From Candidatus Poribacteria bacterium (GTDB lineage: Bacteria; Poribacteria; WGA-4E; WGA-3G): DNA of 43,928 nucleotides. Each line of letters opens with the position of its first letter. Within the stretch, counting starts at the first letter, position 1. The notes beneath the pieces were generated by a model that searched no databases, was not told the origin of the DNA, and was given only the letters and a program-made list of their open reading frames with translations. Positions 22,035-28,710 of this stretch are shown in pieces. The translations under genes were made by a program, and so were the position numbers. The DNA is taken from the NCBI GenBank assembly GCA_026710795.1, contig JAPOQK010000020.1, forward strand, positions 1-43,928. Reading direction: 5' to 3'.

Positions 22035-23150
22035 ATGTTTCAAAATGCAACTGAAATACTCACAATAATCTTCTCTTCATTGATTCAGTGGTTGTTTTAT
22101 ACAAAACGTCTACCAAAAGAATTCACCCCTAAACGCATTCTCGTTGTCAAACTCGATCACATTGGAGATGTTTTGTTAGCAACACCTGTGTTTTCAAATC
22201 TACGTCTGGCATACCCACACGCAGAACTACATGCACTTACTGGAACTTGGAGTCGTGTCATTCTTGAAAACCATCCCGATGTAGATAAGGTCTTAACATA
22301 CAATTCACCTTCATTTTGCCGATCTGGACAACCAACATCAATTAAAGAAACATTCCAACTCTATCGACAATTACGTAATCAGAAATATGATCTGTTGATA
22401 GAACTACGGGGTGATATGCGTGTCGCATGTTTTTCGCTCCTAGATGTCACACCAAAACGAATCAATCGTGCCTCCTTGCAGGTAACAAACAGATTAGGTT
22501 CTCAACGATTTAGTAGCACACATGAGACCATCCGAAATCTTGATGTACTCGAACTTGCAGGTATTCCAACACCAATACAAAAGACTACTTTTGCTGTGTC
22601 AAAAGAAGATGAAAATTGGGCATCAGATTTTATATATGCACAAGAGATGAATAGTAAGATTGCTCTCATTGGTATTCATCCAGGGTCACCGATTCCATTA
22701 AAACGATGGATTCCCGAACGTTACGCTGAATTAGGCGATTGGTTGATTAAACAGAAACATGCACAGGTTGTATTTGTGGGTGTAAAAGATGAAATTCCAA
22801 TAATTGAGAAAATCCAAAATTTGATGGAAGAAGAATCAACTAATATTGCAGGCAAAACTACCATCCCACAGTTAGCATCCATGTTAAAGAAATGTAAACT
22901 CTTTATTGGGAATGATAGCGGTCCAATGCATCTTGCTGCTGCAGTAGGCAGTCCGACAATTGGTCTTTACGGTCCTGGTGATCCAACACGATTTGGTCCT
23001 GTCGGAGACAAGTGCAAAACTATTCGAAAGAAACTTGATTGTCCACCGTGCTCAGATAACACTTGTCGATTCGGGGAAGAAGGATGCATGTCTAAAATTC
23101 AGGTTGCCGATGTGATACAGTTGATAGAAGAATCTGGATATTTACATTGA
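22035..23150 (+). CDS. Glycosyltransferase family 9 (heptosyltransferase-like)
   Basis: It has 371 residues with the GT9/ADP-heptose:LPS heptosyltransferase pattern. The N-terminal domain starts ILVVKLDHIGDVLLATPVFS with the conserved Gly-Asp. The C-terminal nucleotide-sugar domain has GIHPGSPIPLKRWIPERYAE and FIGNDSGPMHLAAAVGSPTI followed by GLYGP. A cysteine cluster near the end (CPPCSDNTCRFGEEGC) is common in this family. It would add heptose or a related sugar to lipopolysaccharide core or another surface glycan. Its presence supports a didermic cell. It has its own promoter and no close downstream partner. Confidence 0.87.
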   Translation: MFQNATEILTIIFSSLIQWLFYTKRLPKEFTPKRILVVKLDHIGDVLLATPVFSNLRLAYPHAELHALTGTWSRVILENHPDVDKVLTYNSPSFCRSGQPTSIKETFQLYRQLRNQKYDLLIELRGDMRVACFSLLDVTPKRINRASLQVTNRLGSQRFSSTHETIRNLDVLELAGIPTPIQKTTFAVSKEDENWASDFIYAQEMNSKIALIGIHPGSPIPLKRWIPERYAELGDWLIKQKHAQVVFVGVKDEIPIIEKIQNLMEEESTNIAGKTTIPQLASMLKKCKLFIGNDSGPMHLAAAVGSPTIGLYGPGDPTRFGPVGDKCKTIRKKLDCPPCSDNTCRFGEEGCMSKIQVADVIQLIEESGYLH

Positions 23151-23206
23151 AATCCAAAGAAATTAATCATATCAATTTCCAAATGAAGTAAGGTGAAAGT
23201 TAATTG

Positions 23207-23235
23207 TTGACTTTTTTATGCGGATTTGCTATATT
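23207..23235 (+). promoter_or_regulatory. Sigma-70-type promoter overlapped by a 13-bp palindrome
   Basis: TTGACT (23207-23212) and TATATT (23230-23235) are 17 nt apart. The palindrome ATATTGACAATAT (23231-23243) overlaps the -10 element and could be an operator. The leader to ATG 23506 would be about 265 nt and contains the hairpins at 23308-23358. The rest of the gap 23151-23505 shows no gene. Confidence 0.45.
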
Positions 23236-23307
23236 GACAATATGAATATTAATTTCAGAGGAAATCATTTTTTAGTAATTAAATGTTATCGGATACTATA
23301 GTAAGAA

Positions 23308-23358
23308 AAGCTGCCCCATTTTGTGCAGCTTAATATTCTGAATGCACTATTTCGTGCA
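23308..23358 (+). promoter_or_regulatory. Tandem hairpins with shared GCA/TGC core in the DUF4159 leader
   Basis: AAGCTGC (23308-23314) pairs with GCAGCTT (23325-23331). TGCAC (23343-23347) pairs with GTGCA (23354-23358). The right arms share the element GTGCAGC, so alternative pairing between the two is possible. Confidence 0.35.
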
Positions 23359-23505
23359 GCAACCACTCTTAAAATGGCGTAATTCTACATATATCGCCTA
23401 TTTTGTTAATGGCATATAAATTGCATAAAGGAAGTATAGGTTTAGTAATATCATATTCAATTTTTTATCAAAACCAGTTATGTATAAATATTATGAGGTG
23501 AAACA

Positions 23506-24987
23506 ATGAGTGTAAAAAGAACGTCAGGTGCTTTAATGACTTCACTCGTGATTCACTTGGTTTTAGCTCTTATTGCGGGACTCTATTTTGTAACGCAAAC
23601 ACAAACATTTAAAGATTTAGTTGGAGTTGAAACACTTGAACCACCAGATCCACCGAAGCCTAAAGTACGAAAACCGATTGTAAAGAAGATCCTTAAACCG
23701 ATCGTTCCTGTGGAAAGCACTGTTGTTGTTGAACAAGTTCAAGTTCAACCACGTCTAACAACAGCATTTGCACCAAAGGTAACTGAAAATATCCAACAGA
23801 CGACATTAGAATTTTCTAACCAAGCTATCAAAGTAGATGCACCGATTAATCCGAACGTGCCGAAAGTAGTTAGACCAAACGCACCAGTTCCAGAGGTAGT
23901 AACACACACAGACTTACCAGTAACAAATGCACCGAGCGCATTAGCTTTTGCCGGTCCTGCAGCAAGCGCACCTTCCGCTGGACCGACCAATATTTCTCGC
24001 GGTATCGCTGGAAGTCCTGTTCAGGTAAAAGTTACATTCCAACGTCCTCCAGGTTTAGCTATGGTTGAAAACGTCGGCGTTGCACGTGATGCACTTGGTG
24101 AAGTCGCTGATAGTATCACGCTCGGTAACGTTGAAGTTCCACCATTGCCCAAAGGCGAACCCGGTGGACGCGTCATCGGAAAAGGTCGTGACATTCGCGG
24201 TGTGCTTCGGTTCACACGAATTCGACATACCCTTTCTGACTGGTGGGCAGATTCATCCTCGTTGAACGCTCTCACCAAATGGCTAAACGAAAAAACCAAG
24301 ATCAAAACGGACATGAACGTTGAAGGTGGCTCGCTCAAACTAACCGATGCCAATCTATATAAAACACCACTCGCATTTATGACAGGACACGATCCGGCAC
24401 TTGTACGCTCACGGAACCTGCTCGGAAAACAGTATGGTGGTGGTAAAATGGATAGCCGTTTGACCGAATCAGAAGCCGCTGGACTCCGTAAATACCTTGT
24501 TGAAAGAGGTGGATTCCTTGTCTTTGATGACTGCGGTGTAAATGCACCCGCACAAGCAATGGTCCGTTTGTTTATCGCACAAATGCGATATGTCATGCCT
24601 GAATATCAAATTGAACGGATTGACAACGAACACGAAATTTACGACAACTTCTACGAAATGGGTGGTCCTCCAGTTGGATTTGATATTTTCTGGTGGGGAA
24701 CAAGACCACCGAGACGGAATTACCTTGAAGGGTTCTCTGTCGGTGAAAAATTATCCGTTTTAGTTGTCCGTCGTGATTACATGTGCGCAATGGAAGCTGT
24801 CAGTCTACCGACACGTAGTGTACACTATTCGCCTGGTGTCTATCGCTTTATGACAAATGTTGTCGTTTATGCATTGACACACGGTGCCATTTCCGACTAT
24901 TCCGGTTATGTCCCCGAAGATACTTTGGCGCAGAAAGAACTTCCGACTCGTGCACCTGAAGCAGCCAAAATTGGCGCAACTGAATAA
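23506..24987 (+). CDS. DUF4159 protein with TonB-like N-terminal anchor
   Basis: A single membrane helix (about residues 10-30, LMTSLVIHLVLALIAGLYFV) is followed by a Pro/Lys-rich stretch (EPPDPPKPKVRKPIVKK), as in TonB-type proteins. A Pro/Ala/Val-rich spacer runs to about residue 225. The C-terminal ~225 residues match DUF4159: RIRHTLSDWWADSSSLNALT, the FMTGHDPALV element, LRKYLVERGGFLVFDDC and YRFMTNVVVYALTHG. DUF4159 is related to class-I glutamine amidotransferase-like folds and is usually found with MoxR, DUF58 and VWA genes. Here those partners are elsewhere in the window (VWA at 17415, DUF58/MoxR at 41218-43531). GAGGTG precedes ATG 23506. A strong terminator follows. Confidence 0.82.
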   Translation: MSVKRTSGALMTSLVIHLVLALIAGLYFVTQTQTFKDLVGVETLEPPDPPKPKVRKPIVKKILKPIVPVESTVVVEQVQVQPRLTTAFAPKVTENIQQTTLEFSNQAIKVDAPINPNVPKVVRPNAPVPEVVTHTDLPVTNAPSALAFAGPAASAPSAGPTNISRGIAGSPVQVKVTFQRPPGLAMVENVGVARDALGEVADSITLGNVEVPPLPKGEPGGRVIGKGRDIRGVLRFTRIRHTLSDWWADSSSLNALTKWLNEKTKIKTDMNVEGGSLKLTDANLYKTPLAFMTGHDPALVRSRNLLGKQYGGGKMDSRLTESEAAGLRKYLVERGGFLVFDDCGVNAPAQAMVRLFIAQMRYVMPEYQIERIDNEHEIYDNFYEMGGPPVGFDIFWWGTRPPRRNYLEGFSVGEKLSVLVVRRDYMCAMEAVSLPTRSVHYSPGVYRFMTNVVVYALTHGAISDYSGYVPEDTLAQKELPTRAPEAAKIGATE

Positions 24988-25029
24988 ATACCTGTCTTAC
25001 GTATTATTCAGTCAAAACTAATTATTCAA

Positions 25030-25080
25030 AATCTCCCGATATTGGTTCATTTGATCTACCAATCATCGGGGGATTTTTTA
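25030..25080 (+). terminator. Intrinsic terminator after the DUF4159 gene
   Basis: AATCTCCCGAT (25030-25040) pairs with ATCGGGGGATT (25065-25075) with one G-T pair, and a run of T follows at 25074-25079. It ends the single-gene DUF4159 transcript. Confidence 0.8.
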
Positions 25081-25106
25081 TGCCCATTAACTGTAGGTGT
25101 GGTTGT

Positions 25107-25132
25107 CTGTAGGAGCGACCTCCTGGTCACGA
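25107..25132 (+). repeat. Dispersed GTAGGAGCGA-type palindromic element, copy 1
   Basis: CTGTAGGAGCGA (25107-25118) is followed by a small hairpin (GCGACC-TCCT-GGTCAC). The reverse complement of 43684-43709 begins with the same 12 bases and also forms a GCGAT/ATCGC hairpin. These look like members of a REP-like intergenic family. Confidence 0.55.
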
Positions 25133-25281
25133 TCCACCAAATTCCATATACGCATTTAGCGATGGTAGCTAAACTCCGCTCGCTGTCTACAGCTACAGCA
25201 GGTGAATAGCAAAATTACATAGATTTTCAGCTAAAACCGTGCTATCATGAAAAAAACATACAATTAGAGGTAACTAACAAA

Positions 25282-26106
25282 TTGAAACTTGGTGTATCCA
25301 CTTATTCCTATTGGCACTTCACTCCTGAGCGAGTCCCAATTGAACACGTCATAGAAGAAGCAGCGAAACTTGAACTTGACGGTATTGAAATCTTGCATCA
25401 ACAAATGGCATCCGAATCCACGCCATATTTACAGAAACTAAAGCGACTTGCATTTATCCATGGACTTGATCTCTATGCACTTTCCATCCATCAAGGCTTT
25501 GTTTCTCCAGAGGCACATACACGGCAAAGAAACATCAATCACACGATACATTGCATACGTCTCGCTCATGAACTCGGTATTCCGTCTATTCGACTCAATT
25601 CAGGACGATGGGGAACCATTGAATCCTTCACTGAATTGATGAATACAGAAGGAAAAGAGCCAGCACTCCCTAACCATACAGAAGATGAAGCATTTGATTG
25701 GGTAATTGAATCAATTGAAAACTGTCTCCCAGATGCTGAGAGATACGGTGTTGTACTTGGACTTGAAAATCATTGGGGGTTAACCTGTACGCCCGAGGGA
25801 GTCAACCGTATCCTATCTGCATTCGATTCAGATTGGTTGAAGGTTACCATGGATTGCGGTAATTTCCTCTCTGATCCCTACGAAAAATTGGAACAGATAG
25901 CCCCAGAGGCAGTACTTGTCCATGCGAAAACCTATTACGGTGGGGGAGAATGGTATTCTCTTGATCTGGACTATGCTAAAATCGGTGAGATACTAAATAG
26001 TGTAGATTTTCAGGGGTATGTTTCCATTGAGTTTGAAGGAAAAGAGGACGCACACACAGGTGTACCAAAAAGTGTAGAGATGCTGCGTAATAGTCTCAAC
26101 CTATAA
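25282..26106 (+). CDS. Sugar phosphate isomerase/epimerase (xylose-isomerase-like TIM barrel)
   Basis: It has 274 residues and is a second AP-endonuclease-2-like TIM barrel, only distantly similar to the one at 16642. Likely metal ligands are Glu in VLGLENHWG, Asp in KVTMDCGNF, His in VLVHAKTYYG and Glu in SIEFEGKED. It starts at TTG 25282 with GAGGT about 10 nt upstream; there is no better start. Substrate is unknown; inosose, keto-sugar or sugar-phosphate isomerisation are the usual roles. It converges on a Gfo/Idh/MocA oxidoreductase gene, a frequent functional partner in sugar and inositol breakdown. Confidence 0.85.
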   Translation: MKLGVSTYSYWHFTPERVPIEHVIEEAAKLELDGIEILHQQMASESTPYLQKLKRLAFIHGLDLYALSIHQGFVSPEAHTRQRNINHTIHCIRLAHELGIPSIRLNSGRWGTIESFTELMNTEGKEPALPNHTEDEAFDWVIESIENCLPDAERYGVVLGLENHWGLTCTPEGVNRILSAFDSDWLKVTMDCGNFLSDPYEKLEQIAPEAVLVHAKTYYGGGEWYSLDLDYAKIGEILNSVDFQGYVSIEFEGKEDAHTGVPKSVEMLRNSLNL

Positions 26107-26116
26107 GGGAATAATA

Positions 26117-26136
26117 AGGCGGGTTTGTACCCGCCT
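26117..26136. terminator. Bidirectional terminator hairpin between convergent genes
   Basis: AGGCGGGT (26117-26124) pairs with ACCCGCCT (26129-26136) around TTGT, and T-rich sequence follows on the plus strand. The form, a GC-rich stem with a four- or five-base loop, recurs at 35392-35410. Confidence 0.6.
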
Positions 26137-26158
26137 ATGATGTTCTTTCTTTTCTATT

Positions 26159-27265
26159 CTATTCCCATGGTGCAACTTCACCTACAGCGGGTGGTTCTGG
26201 AAAGCGACTAACCACATCCACCGGTCTACCCAAATCCGAGGATTCAAGTATCCTTTCACATACTTCTAACACATGGCGCGCTTGTGCACCATTGCAACGC
26301 GGATTACGGTCATTCCTAATTGCATCAGCAAAATCTGCTACACCTTTCCCCCAATCCAGACCGGTATGGGATTTTGGAGGAGAGGGTTCATCTTGCCAAC
26401 CAGATTGCGGGATGAATTTCTTAATACCCCTTCCATCGTCATGTGCTTGAAGTGAGAATCCACCTTTTGTACCATGTATCTCATAAGGTGGAAGTTGTGA
26501 GGTAACAGTAAAACTATGATAGATAAATCCGTGTGTTCCGTCAACTTGCGGTACATCAAACTCAAGAACAGCAAATCCATGATCCTTCTCTGTTACTTCA
26601 AATTCAGTGCCTTGTCGAGGTCCGGTAGTTAAAATTCGTTTAGGCACAGCAACTCTGGCAAATCCGTGAACTGTTTTGACAGGTCCAATCATTGTTGTCA
26701 TAGCCGTTAAAGGATACGGCGCGACATCTCGGAAGGGACCTGCATGCATTAAAAACGCATCTGCACTCGGATGCCAATGTTCCAAAGGACCACCGAAGTT
26801 ACCAAGCGTAGAAATTACATCTCCAATTTCCCCATCACGAATCCGTTGCCAAACGTTCTGTTGAACATAGCCGAGTATCGCTGAGGGCGCACATGCCAAT
26901 TTTAAATCATTAGACTCTGCTGTTTCTACAAGTTCGTTCGCTTCATCGGTTTTAATAGAAATTGGCTTTTCAGAGTAAACATGTTTACCAGCTTTTAGAG
27001 CAGCGAGTGAAACAGGATAGTGTGAGATATGTAGAGTTAGGTTAACAATCGCTTCCACATTGGGGTCATTGAAAACTGCCTCAAGTGAAGGATAGACCTT
27101 ACCTCCATCTCTCTCTGCAAGTGCTAATGCGCGCGCTTCGTCTTGGTCATAATAACCAATCAATTCAATATGATCTGGATATGCTTTGCACCGTGGTTGA
27201 TATCCTCCTGATGCAATCATTCCACAGCCAACAATCACTGTTCGCAATGGAGTAATGTTAGACAT
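26159..27265 (-). CDS. Gfo/Idh/MocA-family oxidoreductase
   Basis: The N-terminal Rossmann fold has VIVGCGMIASGGYQP, then EAIVNLTLHISHYPVSLAAL and the family signature AGKHVYSEKPISIKTDEANE containing the catalytic-region EKP. The C-terminal domain contains the expected H-x-x-P-x-x-D/A element (LEHWHPSADAFLMHAGPFRD) and a glycine-rich sheet. The enzyme would oxidise or reduce a sugar or cyclitol with NAD(P). ATG 27265 has AAGGAG 7 nt upstream and is preferred over ATG 27292, which would add nine residues before MSNITPL. It converges with the TIM-barrel isomerase gene. Confidence 0.88.
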   Translation of the reverse strand: MSNITPLRTVIVGCGMIASGGYQPRCKAYPDHIELIGYYDQDEARALALAERDGGKVYPSLEAVFNDPNVEAIVNLTLHISHYPVSLAALKAGKHVYSEKPISIKTDEANELVETAESNDLKLACAPSAILGYVQQNVWQRIRDGEIGDVISTLGNFGGPLEHWHPSADAFLMHAGPFRDVAPYPLTAMTTMIGPVKTVHGFARVAVPKRILTTGPRQGTEFEVTEKDHGFAVLEFDVPQVDGTHGFIYHSFTVTSQLPPYEIHGTKGGFSLQAHDDGRGIKKFIPQSGWQDEPSPPKSHTGLDWGKGVADFADAIRNDRNPRCNGAQARHVLEVCERILESSDLGRPVDVVSRFPEPPAVGEVAPWE

Positions 27266-27422
27266 AGTTATTCTCCTTACCTCGTATTTCATTACGCAAT
27301 TTGTTTAAGCATATCAGATTATTAGTAAATTGCCAATACAAAACTCTTACATCACCTTGATTTTTCCTTGACATCTAAAGGAAAATCAAGGTAAAATTGA
27401 GAGTGCTGAAAAGGATAACAAA

Positions 27423-27848
27423 ATGCAAAAAATATATACAACTATTCAGATCACTTCTATTTTCGGACTTATAATCCTAATGGGATGTGCTACGCATAAT
27501 GCAGCGAGAGTACAGGATTATAATCATTTTGCTATCAAATCCGCACAAGCAGGACTCTGGAATGAAGCCATATTTCGTTGGAATCAGATATTATCCATCG
27601 ACCCAGATAACGCTGCTACCTATAACAACCTTGGAGTCGGATACGAAGCGATTGGAAAGATAGATGAAGCAAAGTCAGCATATCAACGTGCTACCGAACT
27701 TGATCCTGACAGTAAATACTATCGCATAAATTACCGTAGATGCAGGTTGCATATACGGAGAAGTGGAACTGAAAGTAATGAAACAAAACCTGAATCCTCG
27801 GAACAACCGATAGAAAATTCACCAAGGAACACTCCTGATGTTCAATAA
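27423..27848 (+). CDS. Small TPR lipoprotein
   Basis: It has 141 residues. The signal ends in a lipobox (GLIILMGC), giving an acylated Cys22. About two tetratricopeptide repeats follow, best seen in NAATYNNLGVGYEAIGKIDE and AKSAYQRATELDPDS. The C-terminus is polar and disordered. TPR lipoproteins of this size often scaffold envelope complexes. The stop overlaps the next start by 11 nt, so it is coupled to the CsgG/LpoB-like lipoprotein. An AAGGATAAC stretch precedes ATG 27423. Confidence 0.8.
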   Translation: MQKIYTTIQITSIFGLIILMGCATHNAARVQDYNHFAIKSAQAGLWNEAIFRWNQILSIDPDNAATYNNLGVGYEAIGKIDEAKSAYQRATELDPDSKYYRINYRRCRLHIRRSGTESNETKPESSEQPIENSPRNTPDVQ

Positions 27849-28611
27849 ACTAAAACCTCTCACTCCGCAGTTACGTCAGCAATTGAATCTGCTACGTCAA
27901 CATATAATTACCTTGGTCTTGGTTGTGATAACCTTATCCATATCTGCCTGTGGTAGCAAAGTAGCTCGTGTTCCTATTCCGATTAAAGTGCAATCTGAGA
28001 TTGATATTTCTACCTATTCAAACTTTGCCGTGTTGCCGTTTGTAGGTGAGAAAGGTAATTCAAGATTAGATAAAATCCCTGTTGAAATTGGTCCTGAAAT
28101 TGCACAAATACTAAGGAGTAATCTTACACGACAAAAGCATTTCAAGGTGGTTGATAAACAAGAAACCGAAAGGTTGATGACTGGAGAAAAGATTGAAGAA
28201 GAATTGCTTACAAATATAGAACGTTTGAGCGAATTAGGGAAATATTTTGAGGTGAAGGGCATTATAGTTGGAAGTTACAGATTTTTTTCAGATACACGTC
28301 CTCAACGTTACTACGGTGAACGATACTCACATAATCAACAAAGGTATGTGATGGACTATCAGGACTATATGCAAAAAACCTATATCCTTTTACTCCGTGT
28401 AATGATAATTGATGTTGACACTGAAAAAATAATCTGGGATGAAACATATCAACAAAAGACTGCAGAGGCACACACGCTCGGTTCATTCGTATTCGCACAG
28501 ATGGCACCACAAGAAACAACCCTAAGAGAATTAAGCAGACGCGCTATGTTCGATTTCACACGTGAGATCTCACCGCACTATGAAGAAGAAGACCGATTTC
28601 TGTTGCGGTAG
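27838..28611 (+). CDS. CsgG/LpoB-like lipoprotein
   Basis: It has 257 residues. The lipobox is SISAC at about residue 38 after a hydrophobic segment. The mature part has the pattern of CsgG/LpoB/TolB-N-like folds: FAVLPFVGEKG, then LRSNLTRQKHFKVVDKQETE, then FEVKGIIVGSYRFF and LLRVMIIDVDTEKIIWDE. Relatives form outer-membrane export pores or activate peptidoglycan synthases; which applies cannot be read here. The N-terminal pre-lipobox segment (about 37 residues) is long for a signal. It is coupled to the TPR lipoprotein and precedes an outer-membrane barrel gene, suggesting a shared envelope role. Confidence 0.7.
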   Translation: MFNKLKPLTPQLRQQLNLLRQHIITLVLVVITLSISACGSKVARVPIPIKVQSEIDISTYSNFAVLPFVGEKGNSRLDKIPVEIGPEIAQILRSNLTRQKHFKVVDKQETERLMTGEKIEEELLTNIERLSELGKYFEVKGIIVGSYRFFSDTRPQRYYGERYSHNQQRYVMDYQDYMQKTYILLLRVMIIDVDTEKIIWDETYQQKTAEAHTLGSFVFAQMAPQETTLRELSRRAMFDFTREISPHYEEEDRFLLR

Positions 28612-28710
28612 AAACATTCCTAAAAATATAAGATACTGATGCTGTCGTAATGCTGAAACACCAAATTTAAAATTCTATTCGCGATGATTACAAACACATA
28701 AGGGTAAACG

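Noticed and set aside
23234..23275. Second promoter from TTGACA at 23234
   Set aside because: No -10-like hexamer lies at 16-18 nt with a fair match, and the hexamer is part of the palindrome overlapping the better promoter.
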